Below, piece by piece: positions 33,209-45,689 of a stretch of DNA of 64,000 bases. Positions within the stretch are counted from its first letter, which is position 1. The number at the start of each line of letters is the position of its first letter. A program made the translations under genes and the position numbers. The notes beneath the pieces are model-generated. The model searched no databases, was not told where the DNA came from, and was given only the letters and a program-made list of their open reading frames with translations. The stretch comes from Atherinomorus stipes (Eukaryota; Chordata; Actinopteri; Atheriniformes; Atherinidae): contig JALJCO010001293.1 in NCBI GenBank assembly GCA_023101725.1, positions 248,001-312,000 of the forward strand, read 5' to 3'.

Positions 33209-33607
33209 GTTTGTTCAGTTGGGAATGAATTACCCTAAATGAAATAATTCAGAATTAAATTATTCTCCTTCGTGTTTACATGGAAATAACAATTCCTAAT
33301 TAAGGTTTACATGAAAACTTATCTAATTCTACTATAGATATGGAGGCTAGGAAGGGTTCTTATTTTCTTGGGGGGATTAACGTTGTTTAAAATTACCCCA
33401 AAGTAAAAAGTCCCGGTTCCTGCTCCTTTTCCTTTCGACTACAACATGGAAAACCACACAATAACACAGATGTTCACTATAATTCGATTGCAGTTTTGTA
33501 GCAGCAGGTCGACACGAACATACTTCTTCATTTCCATCGGCTGGCACGATCATTTTACCGGCGCTTTGACATCCGCCATTACAAAAGGGAAGGAGCACAA
33601 CAACGTA

Positions 33608-33952
33608 AGGCTGCTCAATTATGGAAAGAAATCATTATCACAATTATTTTGTTCAATATTGATATCACGGTTATTCAAACGATTATTTTTTAGTTATCTA
33701 AATTTATTTAGCATTTCTCTCTCTGTCAAAAACAATTTGTTATTGATAATATACACAAAATGTCGAAACTGAAAAAACTATAGGCTATAAATACACAACT
33801 TACAGCTGTTTTGCAATGAATAAACAATAAATAAATAAAATAAATATACTTTAAATATTAAATAAGGCATAGAAAAACATAAATGTATACAAAATAAACT
33901 GTCCAGCTGTTCTGTAATTTCTCAATATTTGAAAAAAAACAAACAAAAAAAA

Positions 33953-33988
<36 letters not shown>

Positions 33989-34203
33989 TTTTTAAAATAA
34001 ATAAATAAAAATCCCAAACTAAACTTTAAGCTTTAGTGGTACAAAATTCCAAACCTAACATTTTTGTAAATGACACTCGACAAATTGCACGGGTGAGAAG
34101 TCACTAAAATTAATTTTATCTTCGGAATAACTGTCAGAAATTAAATAAAGAAAAATGGCAAATAAATCGTTTCAATCACAATCAAATTTTGATTAAGTGC
34201 ACA
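33608..34203. mobile_element. MITE family F3, copy 1
   Basis: It starts aaggctgctcaattatgg and ends tttgattaagtgcacag. Marks inside include tatttagcatttctctctct, gttttgcaatgaataaacaa and ataaactgtccagctgttct. The same order is present at 49258-49860, where the end reads ttgcacagcccc. A (TA)n run lies at 33956-33985. It is non-coding. Confidence 0.75.
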
Positions 34204-34363
34204 GATTTATTTGTAAGCAACTTGCTGCTGGTTTTATCAGCAGCACTGGAACCAGTTCCAAAAGTCTACAGCCGAGTTTTAAAGGTGAAGTTTGAAATGG
34301 ATCTCAGTGGAATCAGTTCTGCTCCATAACCGGGAAATCAGTCAGAATTCCTGCTTGACTCAC

Positions 34364-35164
34364 CTGCTCACGGCGGCGTCTGCGGCAGGCTGTGACGGAG
34401 GTAGAGACGTTACGACGTCGGGCCTCAGGTCGCCGTCCCTCTCGCTGTGGGGCGGAGCCACCGGTCTGAAGGCCTTCCGGGAGAACATGGGACTGGGCGG
34501 GGCCACAGCGAAGGAGTGCTCCTGTAAGTGAGCGGACGGAGATGGCGCGTGGGGAAACGTGCGCTGCTGGGACTGAGTTTGGCTGCAGCTGCACCGCGGG
34601 CAGCTGTCTGCCACTTCCTGCCTCTCAGGAGGCAGACTGTAAGACCTTTGCCTGGATTCGTCAGGGGGGGGGATGTAAGAGGAGGAGTGGGCTGAGAAAT
34701 GTCGCTGCGTGGTGTCGAAGGAAGCCGGGATGGAGAGAGGAGGGGCGGCAGGTGGAGAGGAGAGGAGGGCGTGGTGGGAGGCTCGCCGGCGGTGGAACTG
34801 CTCCCACTTTGGAGGCGGTGGCCTGGGTGGGGGGGGCGTTTTCTTCCTGTTGTGCCTGCCTGTGCTAGCCGTGTCTCCTCCCATGATGCCGCCTGCTCCT
34901 TCCTCCACCTCACTTAGCGTCTGGCTGGTTGCCGCGGAAATGGACGGCGACCAGCGATGGCTGCTGTCGAAGCGGAGGTCGTTTTCAGACATGGCTCGTC
35001 CTCGCAGAAAAAGGGGAGCCGGCGGGGGAGCGAAGGCGTAACCGTTGCGATCATCGCCGCTGCTGTCGGCCCGTCTGGAGTCCCATCTAACTTGGTGGGG
35101 GTGGTGCTGGTGCTGATTGGTGCTCGGTGGTGGTTTAGACTCCCGTCTCCAACTTGAGTAGTCT
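34364..35164 (-). CDS. shroom4: Shroom4 exon, proline-rich and Ser-rich region
   Basis: The acceptor is ctctgtaacag|AGAC and the donor GAGCAG|gtgagt. The open frame begins before the first internal Met, encoding DYSSWRRESKPPPSTNQHQ first. It then carries a His/Asp-rich part, YAFAPPPAPLF, SENDLRFDSSHRWS and the tract TPPPPRPPPPKWEQFHRRR (about 34790-34845), a candidate EVH1/SH3 or profilin ligand. Arg/Ser/Pro-rich sequence with RQRSYSLPPERQE follows. The human Shroom4 counterpart has a similar PPPRPPPP.WE motif. No folded domain is seen. Confidence 0.9.
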
Positions 35165-36855
35165 CTGTTACAGAGAAAAAGGATTTAAAGGAAAATATAT
35201 AATTACATTCCTATAACCATGAATTTTACCATTTCATAGAAAATAACATTTCAAATTTGATGGCAGCAACACTTCTCACAAGCTGGAACAGGGGCAACAA
35301 AAGGCTGGGAAACGGCTGGAAGAGTGTTTGACAACGAATTAGATTAACTGGCAACAGGTCAGTAATGTGACTCGGTATTTCAGATGGGCCGAGTTTCACC
35401 AATCTGAAACAAACAGCATCTAAAGAACGTGAAACAATTTCAGCAAAATGTTCCTCAGAACTGGATGGGGTTTAAATTTGTATTTTATTTTTGTGAAATA
35501 ATAGAATGAATAGAAAAATTTTATTATTGTTTAACTACAGAAAACCTCAGAGTGAAGATTTATAATTTTTTAAAAAAATAAAAGAAAAAATTTAAAAAAA
35601 AATTTTTTAAAAAAAAAAAAAAAAACAAAAAAAAAACAAAATTTTTAAAGATACAACACATGAGTAGGAAATTATGAACTACGAGTATGATAATAAGTTT
35701 TCAACACAATTTTTTTTTTTTAAATTTTTTTTTTTTTTTATTTTAAACAAATTTTTTTTTTTTTATAAATTTTTTTATTTTATTTAATTTTTTTTTCCCC
35801 CCAAAAAAAAAAAAAATAAAAGGTATATCATTATTATTAAAAAAAAAAGAAGTTATAATTAATTTTTATATTTATATTTCTTTAACAATATAAATAAAAA
35901 AATACTTATAGGAAACTTTTGAGTTGAAACATAAAAGGGAAAATAATTTTTCCTTTCCTAAAACCGAAAGTTAAAAGAAAAAAAAAATATCATAAAAAAA
36001 AAAAAAAAAAAAAAAAAGGAAAGGGAAGAGAAAGAAAGAAAGGGGGAGGAGGGGAGAGAGGGGAGGGGGAATAAGGAATCGGGGGGATCGTTCGCACTCC
36101 CCTGAAACGAGTATCGGGCTCATCCCTAGCTGCAACTGCAGTTAACATAATATCCATTGTTAGGAAATAACAGTTGCCCCGACACCAAGAGTTGGAGGTG
36201 GCACGAAATTTGGCGGAGGCGGCCATCTTAAAATTTTATATGCAGGAAAAACCCTGCTGTATTCTGCTTTTATTTACATTTTACAACTTTTTAAAATTGT
36301 GGTTAAAAGAAGGGTAATGGTGCTGAAGTTTCAGTATTGAAAACTGAGTACGGGCTCTTTATTTACTTAAAACTATTCATTAGAAAATAAGACATTAAGA
36401 TAAAGTTGTAGTTGGGAATCAACATTTCCTGAGAAATCTATATTACAAACAAAAATTTTTAGCAAAATTGCAGCAAATGTTTCCTTTTATTGCATTCAAG
36501 CTTACTGAACCGTTTTTGACTGAGGTCAAATATAAGCGGAAGCCCTTTTACAAGCCATGCTTGTCCTAAAAAGCCCCCTTACATGCAACATACATCCAAC
36601 CACATATCACTACAGTCACGTTTTAAGCATGGATGACTGCCCCACACGCTTAGACCTCATTATAGTCAAATCACTGCCAAGCATGACCGAGTGGGATTTC
36701 CGCCCGTTGATGCACAATGGGCCGAACCCCACCCAACGTCTCAGCTAATCAGGCAGAGATGGAACGAGTGTGTGTTAGAAAGGCTCCAGTAACAGAGGAG
36801 AGGTCATAAATATTCCACATTTCACTGAATGAATGTCCTGAAGGAAGTGGCTCAC
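35165..36855. other. shroom4 intron with low-complexity block
   Basis: It contains long A and T runs at about 35560-36020, then a gaaagaaaggg-type purine tract at 36020-36070 and an atcgggctcatcccta transposon stub at 36108-36127. The rest (35165-35560, 36130-36855) shows nothing recognisable. Homopolymer density suggests possible assembly or read error here. Confidence 0.55.
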
Positions 36856-36917
36856 CTCTCCGTCAGGCTGTAGTTCCTGTTCAGCTTGGTTGTTTCCTGT
36901 TGCCGGGCGGGATATGT
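36856..36917 (-). CDS. shroom4: Shroom4 62 bp exon
   Basis: The acceptor is tctcttcacag|ACATAT and the donor GAGAG|gtgagc. It encodes TYPARQQETTKLNRNYSLTE plus two bases. It enters in phase 0 from the exon at 42971 and leaves in phase 2 to the exon at 35164, the only combination that keeps the frame. It is too short to appear as an obvious open frame and was found by phase matching. Confidence 0.8.
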
Positions 36918-37157
36918 CTGTGAAGAGATTTAATGTTGGTTAATAACGCTGAAGGAATGGAGGAAGTCTTCAATCTGCTGTTAAGTGTTGGTCAGCGCAC
37001 ATCCCTGCTGAAGGAACATGGGCGTTACCCCAACCTGCAGCATTCCTGAAGTGGCAACAAGGCTTACTGAGGTGGAGGTATTTAATTAACCTTCATTTGT
37101 ATCGTAATTCAAATATTTGAAACCATATTTGAGTGTAACCTTTAACTGTTTTACATT

Positions 37158-37680
37158 ACCATGTTTTCCGGACTATTAATCGCATTTTTTCATAGTTTGG
37201 CGGCTTTTGCGACTTGTATATATGAAAATATATACAATTTCACATATTTATAAGTATCAATTCATATTCACTGACATGAGCCAAGGAGTAAATATTACTG
37301 TCTAATGTCAAAAGAGGGCACTCTAGACTTGTGACAACAATATTCTGCTCATAGGGCAAAAATCCCAAAATAGCCTCATCTCAGTGAGGGGAGTTCATTT
37401 TGGACATCTGGCATTGCAGTTGAACAAATCCTCAAAAAACATGTTTATCCTTAGTTATGATGTTTATGATCATTTACAGGCATTAACTTTGGAATTGAAC
37501 TGATTGGGTAATTTTTAGCAGTAACAAATATGATATGAAAAATCCAAAAATCACCCTATTTTAAATAAATAAATAAATACGACTTATAGTCTGGTGCAAC
37601 ATGTTTTTTTCTTGTTCATGATGCATTTCATGACTGATGCGACTTATACTCAGGAGCGACCCTGTTAAGAAAATACCGTA
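37158..37680. mobile_element. MITE with ttttccggactat ends, copy 2
   Basis: It starts accatgttttccggactatt and carries ccaaggagtaaatattactg, gtcaaaagagggcactctag and gttcattttggacatctgg in the same order as 20817-21345. The right end is diverged and followed by agaaaataccgta. Confidence 0.75.
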
Positions 37681-38311
37681 TGCATATTCTTAACAGGTTT
37701 TTTGTGCCATTTTGTGTTATTAATATAACTTGATTCAATAAATTCTACTCAATGCACTAACTTAAATATAAGGGAATAGAAATATTCTTAATTCAGGCAA
37801 AAATATGTTTGTGTTTTTTTTTTTTTTTTTTTAAATCTGACATGGCGTTCAATATCTTAAGGGAGTGCAAAATCTTTAATTTTCAAATCAAAAACATGAT
37901 TAACTGAACATGTAGAGAAATCTGATACTCCAGGAAAACTGTAATTCAGAGAAATTACAATTTTCGGAAAATTGTCGTTCAAAAATCTGTAGTTAAGAGA
38001 TAATTGTTGCTTAAAGAAAGCTTGCTGAGAGAAAACTCGTTCAGAGAAAATTGTTAATCAGAAAAAGTTGTTGCTCTAAGAATATTTTTTGTTCAGAAAA
38101 TTTTATAGGCTATTTTTAGGCTAAAAAAAGAAACTGTTAGTGTAACATATAATAGCCCTAATCTCCCTAGTCCTATAAGGCTAGGCACATTGCAGTTACT
38201 TGAAACAACAGGTCTGCTAAATTAATCTGACTTAACAAGAAAAGCTGCTCCTCAAACTCTCTGCACTGTCATTAACTCTGACTTACAAGCCTGCTGAGAG
38301 GAGGGGATGGA

Positions 38312-38368
38312 CTACACACACACACACACACACACGCACACACACACACGCACACCCACACACACATT
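38312..38368. repeat. (CA)n microsatellite
   Basis: An interrupted CA run with cgcaca interruptions. Confidence 0.85.
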
Positions 38369-39138
38369 CTTCCCAAGAGATATTTTCTGAAAAGTCTGTG
38401 ATGCAAATCAGAACATCCAGATAATATTTTTCTTGGCACAGTTGGAAGCAAATTTAGCATATTTGGCCGTCACTTGCTGTCAGCAGAGCATTAAATCCAT
38501 GAAATGATAACAAGTGATAAGCTCTTTTTCAGAGGTGTCACAGATGTTTAAAATGACTGTCTGCTGAGATCCAAAGAGGCGTGGGGTAAGTACAGGTAAG
38601 TTTTGGCTACTACCGGCCTGTTTATAAGGTCACACAAATATTTAGCCATGAACTTCTTAGACTACTGTCATTACCATAATTTTGCCAAACAAGCACAAGA
38701 CTGCAGGATACAAACCCCGACCTATAAAGTTCAACAACTGCTGACATTACTGGATTATCATTTAAACAGGAATTCATTTTTCAGATTATACAACATTTTC
38801 TTATTTAATTGATTATATGAGCTACTTTCAGGAAATCTTTTAACCACCCACCCCACCCCCCCATCAATAAACAAAATAATTACAGTAAATTCTAAATAGA
38901 CAAAACTTGTGACAAGCATTGTCTTGATGACATTATGTCACATCAAATACCTGCCATATTCAAAGTTTAAAGGGCAGCAAAAGTGTAAGAGTATGTGACT
39001 TTTTCCTTTTCTTCCATTTAAATCCTTCACAAAGAGGAAAAGAAGATGGAAAACAAAATTGTTTATATTTCTGGGTATTCTGACTATTATAGCTGAAGAC
39101 TTAAGTTAAAATTCAGCACTTTTTTGTTCATGTTTAGT

Positions 39139-39445
39139 ACACACTAAAAACTTGTAGGTTGAAGAGAGACTAACTAATTTCTGGGTTACTTTGACCCAAA
39201 AATTGGGTTATTATTTTGATCCGACGTTTGGGTTGAATATTTGACCCAGAAGTTGGGTTACATTGACTACAATGTTGGGTTATTTGAACCCAGAAGTTGG
39301 GTTGTGTAGACTACAGTGTTGGGTTATTTGAACCCAAAAGTCGGGTCAACAACCCAACAACCCAAATGTCTGGGTTGAAATAAACCAGAAATTAGTTGGT
39401 CCCTTTTAACACAGCACTTTGAAAGGAGTTTTTAGTACTGTATGT
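39139..39445. mobile_element. short inverted-repeat element built on GGGTT/AACCC
   Basis: The outer ends tacacactaaaaactt and gtttttagtactgta are inverted, then actaatttctgggtt pairs with aaccagaaattagt. The middle alternates gttgggtt and aacccaa units about eight times, so the whole can form a repeated hairpin. It is non-coding. Confidence 0.65.
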
Positions 39446-40807
39446 AATAAAACCATGGATGTGTTTGGCTTCAAAGTCAGAAGAACTGGCAATGACGTCA
39501 CACCAAAACTGAACAACGATGAGACTTCTTTTGACTCAGACGAAATTTGTTTTCAGGGAGTTATTCTAGTTGATTTGACCTAAATACTCAGAAAACTAGA
39601 CTTTTGAGGTCAAGTGAAATAAGATTGAAATAAGTGGTGAATTTGCTATTTCAACTGGGGATAAGTTTTAATGGTGCTAACATGTCTGAATTTCTTCATA
39701 TTCCAGTTAATTACTATGTCCACACAGACAGGAAAATGAAAGAACACACCTTCATGAAAAATCCCTAATTCCCTGTTTCATTAACATTTCATTTGCACTG
39801 TGTGAAGGAATTTTCTGTTTATACATTCCCTGTATGTGTGTGTTAGCCTCTGTAAAGCACATATTCAGCACATCTGTTCCCATTAAAAATACTGGACGCT
39901 GTCAGCAGCCATTTTCAACACACAAGGTTATCGCTGTGGCATCAGTGCTGCAGCCTTTGATTTGAAAGGGATCCCACTATGCAGGGGTCCAGGGTTCAAG
40001 ACTCCCCTGAAGTCTCAGTATGGCAAAGTCACACGGAAACAACAAAACTTTGTCAGCTCGGACCAAATATTCACTGAACTTAAGATGCATTTGGTCCAAA
40101 ACAAACGTCAGTCTGCATTACTCAGTGTCAGATGATAAGGGCACAAAAGGGTTGAAGTTTGGAAGAGTTGTAAAAGTTCAAACGAGGGGCCGCATCCCTT
40201 TCCAGGGCCCAGAGTCAATTTGCAGTAAAGCAGCAACCCAACGCTGCAATTATTACTAACGCAACAGAGAACTACTGGTGCCAAATCAACCTCAATTCCA
40301 TGAACTATTGAAATGATCCTCTGAATTTTCAATGAGAATTTCAGACTTTGACCACATGCAGGATGTAAGGTTCAACTTTAAACCAACCATGCAGCCACAG
40401 AACACTTGGACTCAGCAGTGGCTCAGCTTCAACATCCAAGTGTGGCCACTTGATTCTGCATACTGTAGGTGCTGCTTGATAAAACTGTTGTTTTTTCTGT
40501 TTTTCAGTGGTTATTTCAGGTCTGTGCAAAACCAAAGTCTGATTTCAGTGAGTTGGACAGTTTGTTTTTCACTCTGAAAGCTTGACATGGTCACAGAGGG
40601 AAGCCATGTTCCTGGGGTCAATAGACTTGTAAACAGACACTGTAAATGATGCAATTAGAACCACAGACATGTTCATAATTTAACAGGATCAAGTCCTTAC
40701 ATAAATGCTACTTGAATATTGATAGACCACGTTGACAAACAGAGCCTGTCTTCAGTTTTCACAATCTAACAGTTTTTAAGCAAAGCCAAAGATTTTATTT
40801 GAAATTT

Positions 40808-42443
40808 AAAGGTGCAGTATGCAACAAAATCAAAGGTCAATGGCAGAAAACTGTGATCAATAGTTCAAAACTGTGTTTCTATAGATGTGTAATCGCTTCA
40901 CAAGAATAGCTGTGAAATGTTTATTTTCTTAAAATGAGCCATTTATATCTACTTGCTGAAGGTGCACATACATGGCTGCCATTTTTTCTACTGTCCCTAA
41001 ATGGACAAAATGTGTGTGAAATGAGAACCATCTGAACTTTAATACTTCTGTACCAGCTTTGTTTAATGGGAGTTAGAGCACTGTTTGGGATAAGTACTGC
41101 CTTAAAAGGCACTTAAAGTAGTTATCGATAGTACAGCCATAGCTACGCCTGAGACCACTGGATCCACTCACAGATGTGAACATCTTTATGTCTGGGAGAA
41201 TTTTGGCCACTGACAGCCACCGTACATTCACAGCAGCGATTTGCATATGAAGTCATTGCTAGCATAGACATTAATACGTAGACACCACACTGGACGCTGC
41301 TGGCCACTAGGCTGACGTGCCTATCGGGCGGCCATCTTGGGTCAGACCACAGTTCAGACAGCTGCTGTCAGAATGAACGGGAGGCTCCTCAGATCTCATT
41401 CTAATCACATGTAAGACAAGTAAAAAAATGTTTTTAAAAATCACAATAAGCACTGATATGGCTCTACCATTTCAATAAACAAGGCAAACTGAAAAAAAAA
41501 CTTTATTTGGATAACATTTATTTATTTAGAACCAAAACAATTTCAACTTAAATGGATAAAGTCAAACTTTATTCACTTGATTTAAACTGGATTAGTCAGC
41601 TTTTATGCAAAGTTCTGACATTGGATTTTATTTTTTTACTTTTTCTTCCTTTTCCCTTTGTAATGCCCCTACTCTTTTTAGTACTACTATGGATCTATAC
41701 ATTCTTAACAAAGTTTAGAATAAATGAATGTATGATTAATCAATCAATTCTTAATCAATAAGTGAATATTACTGAATGAATGAATATTCATAAATTAGTT
41801 AAGGATTTAATGAATTAATAAATAATGGATTAATTAATACATAATGAATAAATAACTGATAAATGTGAATGAATAATTTTTATCATTGATTGATTTATTA
41901 ATTAAACTTTATTATTGTTTCAGGCTTATAGGGTTTTAATAACACAATAAAAGAATAAATTAAACACACACATGGACACACACACATATGTGTGTATATA
42001 CACACATATGTGTGTATATACACACACACACACAATGTAAATAATCACACGAGATCTGGTTTATATTCCTTTGCAGTGGAATTGAAGTGGAGTTGCTTTG
42101 CAGGTTTGCTACTGTCAATGCATAAACAAAATGCCATATATAAAGCTATGCAATCGTTTAATTCGATCAAATAGTCCCGTGCAGCCCCTAAAATTGTGGC
42201 ATTTTCAGTCAGTCCATTTATCTGGAAATCGGTTAAAAATTTACCTGGTTAAGCAGGTTCGAACATGAAAAATACCACTTTCCTCAACAGGCACACATTC
42301 ACTCTGACGGCAACCTGGTCTGACCCAAGATGGCTGCTCTGTCGGCACGTCTCAAACCCTCGGTTGCGGGATCTATCGATGTCCATGATTGCTAGACCCA
42401 TATTTACCGCTGTGCATCAGTAATTATTACAGACTGTACCTTT
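40808..42443. mobile_element. family F2 MITE split by a 1.1 kb insertion
   Basis: F2 starts at taaaggtgcagtatgcaac and its end, attacagactgtacctttaa, appears only at about 42424-42443. F2 sequence is continuous from 40808 to about 41265. An inserted element fills about 41270-42405. Removing it restores a normal-length F2. Confidence 0.7.
41283..42403. mobile_element. inverted-repeat element inserted in F2
   Basis: The left part contains ggcggccatcttgggtcaga near 41328. The right part has its complement, tctgacccaagatggctgct, near 42327, with gacgtgcc/ggcacgtc also paired. The middle is AT-rich with CA/TA runs at about 41965-42035. No transposase is seen. Confidence 0.55.
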
Positions 42444-42970
42444 AAACTTGGACAAGTTGGTGACTTAAAAGTGAAATGTCAAACCACAAACCAAATTTTC
42501 TGCAGGATCAATTAAGTATTTATATATTTTTATCTATTGATATCTTCTTTTTTTTCCCAAAAAATTCAATTATAAATCAGATCCCAAGACAGCAGCAACC
42601 TACTGAGACCTGAAGAAACTTGTTCCCCATGATTGTCTGCTTTACTGTCTGGTGTCTCTGTGTTGATTGTATACTTCTCTCCTTTTTTTCTCCTCACCCT
42701 CTCCTCTCTTCCTTCGCTTCTCCTCGCCAGGTCTGGCATAAACATGACTTACCAATAACTTAAAATAACAATACTCAAGTGTCAAAAACGGGCTTCAAAT
42801 CCACAAAGAATCATTTACTTTATGAAACTCTCCTTGGAAAAGCAAATTTGTTTGGGACAAGACATCGACTAGACCATCATTCTGCTTGCTATCATGCTGG
42901 ACATGACAAATTGAAAAATCATATTAATTATATAATGATAATCAGAAATTTCGAGAATTTGTCCTCTTAC

Positions 42971-45689
42971 CTCTGTGGGCGTGTAGCTCCTTGCCGTGTA
43001 TCCCTGATGCAGAGGTTGCTGGTTGTCCAGCGGCTGGAAAGGGGGGTTGACGGGATAAAAAGCCGACCGTGGGACTTGATTCTGGGTTTGACCGTGCGGA
43101 GACGTCTGAGGCTTCTGCTGGAAGCCATTGTGGTTTCTGTCTTTGATGCTGTAAAACTCCTGATAGGAGATAAGCTGAGAAGTTTCCTCTCTTTCCTTCT
43201 CTCGTTTTCTCTCAAGCTCCTCTCTTTCTTTTGCGAGTCGCTCTTTCTCTCTGGCTCTCTCCATCTCTTTTTTCCTTTCGAGCTCCCTCCCTCTTTCCCT
43301 CTCCCACTGCCTCACCCTCTCCTCCTGTATCTCCCTCAGCCTGGCGCTCTCTGCTTCCCTCTCCTGCCTCTCCGTCTCCCCCTGCCTTCCCCTCTCCTCT
43401 CTTTCCCTCACTTTCTCCTTCTCCTTCTGCCTCTCCCTGACGGTGCTCACAGACTGCCTTCTGGCCTCCATGGTGTTTGGAAGCTGGACGATGTCTTGCT
43501 GAAGTCCACCCTGGTAGGAGTACCTCCTCTGGGCCTGATGCTGCCTGAGCTCTCCTGACTGCTGCTCCAGGTGGCGGCCGGATTTTTTCTGCCTGTAACT
43601 CGGCATATTTGAGACATTTGGTACGGAAATGCCTTTTGAAGTCTCCTCAAAGAACTTCATTCTGTCTGCAAATGGAAGGATGTCTGACTCCTCCAATCGA
43701 GAGGAAGTGGAGCGGTTGTAGGAGGAACTGGATGAGGAGGTGAAGGCACAAACTCCATGGCGTGACCCCGTCACCCCAAACACCTTCTCACCCAAGACCC
43801 CGAAGCGTCGCTCTGAATCAGGTTCAGGCTGGAGCTTGTGCTCGGGGGTCCAACGCCAGCGGCGGGCCTTACCGGCCGGAGCTGGCTCCTCCACAACTCT
43901 GATGCCAACACCAAAACTGGGCACCCCCGGGTCCAGGATCTGAACCGACCTGGATCGGCTGGAGTTCTGAATGAAGGGGGGGGAGTGAGTCTCACAGTTC
44001 GACTCACTTGAGGAGGTTGAGGTCTTAACTTGTTCTGAGGTGTGGGAATCGGGAGGGGTAGCAGGTGAGGCGAAGGCGACTTTGCTGCCCTTTTTCTGGG
44101 CGGGCGGGTCTGGGTCTGCTCCTTCTTCACAGAAATCCGAACCCTCCTCCTCCTGGACGGTCTCTCCGCTGCAGAGCAGCCCTCCTGGGCCGCGACTGCG
44201 CTGGAGCTGAGCCTTTTTCCTCTGGATCTCATTGCGGAGATTTGTGGCGAATCGTTCGCTGCGGCGACGGTTCCGCCGATGGTTCCTGGATGAGTCCGAC
44301 TTCTTTTTACTTTCCTCTCCGTGGACACCTTCCTCCTTTTTGCTGGCCATTCTTCCCTTCCCTGCTGCTGTCTGCTCATCAAGTAAAGTATCCACACTGG
44401 CAGCAGCACTGAGAGGCTGAAATTCACTCTCTGCGATCTGGTCGGAGTTTAATCTCTCCTGGGCTGACGAGCCGGAGTGCTCACCTGGTACGCTCACTGA
44501 GCGACCCCAAGGAAGGTGATGGGCCGGTGAGAGCCGCTCAGGTCTCTCACTCGAGTTTCCATCTTCACCATCCACTTCTAAGAACACGGATCCCGGGGTT
44601 GAGCATCGGCTGCCTCCCCATTTAACCGACGGGGTCGGACAGGGTGATGATGGGGGGTCAGAGGGGTTGTGAGGCTCCAAAGAAGGGCTGCTACTGTTGA
44701 ACTGCACTAGCTGAAGCTGGGTAGCCAGAAGCTTTTCAGGCGCGCTGTGCCGATGCAGGACTGTAGGGGACTGCTTAGTCTGGGAGGGGGTGATATGAGG
44801 GTGCCCGAGAACTTCCATGGAGGATTCAGCAGATGAGTCAGGAACGGAGGCGATGGGGAGTTTGGAAGCGGCAGCTGGCTCTGGCAGGCAATCTGAGGTG
44901 CTCTCTGATTTGTAGTCTTTAGCAGAGCTACTATCACACCTGATGCGTCTGAATTCGGAAGTCTGTCTGTGGATAAAGTCTGAAGTTGGAGTTTCTTCGC
45001 CCTCTTCCGGAGCAGGAAAGCCGTTCTGAATTCCCGATTCAACATTCAAACAGGGCTTGTTTTCCTCATAATAACAAACGCTGGAATTTTCAATTGGAGC
45101 AGAGGTGCAACGTTTGCTTGCACTGTTGGGGCGACTCCGGGTTGCCCTAAAACTGTCCTTCCTGGTTGGGGGCTGAGGGGGGTTAATCTTCCTCCCAGCT
45201 CCAGTTTCTCCATTTCTTACTATCTCAAAGTCTCCGCCCCTCCGCTCCTGCTCGTAACAGCAGGACGAGGGTCTCTCCTTTATCTCGATGGGCCTCGGTC
45301 TCGGCCTGGTCAGCGACCTGGACTTGTGCATGATCAGCTGCACCTCATCCAGGGCTTCACCCGACGGCCTCCCCAGCGCTGAGGAATCACCGGGGTAACC
45401 CTGGCAAGCCGGCGTGAGGCTCTGCAGGAGGTTGTCCATGGAGCAGGCTTCACCGGGCCTGAGCGGCACGGTGGCGTAGTCGGACGTGTTGGAGCTGGCA
45501 GAGAAGGAGCTGTAGGCCGAGTCACGCTTGTTGTTGAAGAGGGTGGGGTCTACGGGGGAGTTGTGGGAGTCGGAGTATGGCTGCGGGGTGGGTGTTGGAG
45601 TGTCCAAGCTTTCCATGGAACCCAGAGAGCTGCTTCGGTCGGTGGAGGAGTACAGTCTGGGCAGCTGAGCCCACTGCATAGACAAGTCA
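42971..45689 (-). CDS. shroom4: Shroom4 large central exon
   Basis: The acceptor is tctctctgcag|TGACTT and the donor ACAGAG|gtaaga, 906 codons plus one base. In order: DLSMQWAQLPRLYSSTD, SSLGSMESLDTP and NKRDSAYSSFSASSN (first 70 residues), PPQPPTRKDSF, LHRHSAPEKLLATQLQ (about residue 315), RRRSERFATNLRNEIQRKKA (about 475), WRWTPEHKLQ (about 610), and ASD1-like ILPFADRMKFFEETSK (about 670). A Glu/Arg/Lys-rich stretch spans about 750-840, then HGFQQKPQTSP and SYTPTE. A single giant exon carrying these motifs is typical of Shroom genes. Reading past the donor soon meets a stop, so intron retention would truncate the protein. Confidence 0.95.

Larger units (their letters stand above)
30730..34363. 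other. shroom4 intron dominated by DNA transposons
   Basis: A 3.6 kb intron almost filled by short elements (30846, 31232, 31717, 32295, 33608, listed separately). Between them, 30950-31230 and 33217-33600 show nothing recognisable. Confidence 0.65.
36918..42970. other. shroom4 6 kb intron
   Basis: It contains the MITEs listed at 37158, 39139, 40808 and 41283, and the CA runs at 38312 and 41965. Outside these, mainly 37700-38300, 38400-39130, 39450-40800 and 42450-42970, no exon, RNA gene or repeat family was recognised. Confidence 0.55.

Noticed and set aside
39940..40020. tRNA-like B box (gggttcaagactcc)
   Set aside because: No matching A box at the right distance and no tail, so a SINE or tRNA call is not supported.
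42779..43558. 259-residue plus-strand frame rich in Leu, Pro and Ser
   Set aside because: It is the complement of the Glu/Arg/Lys-rich helix of shroom4.
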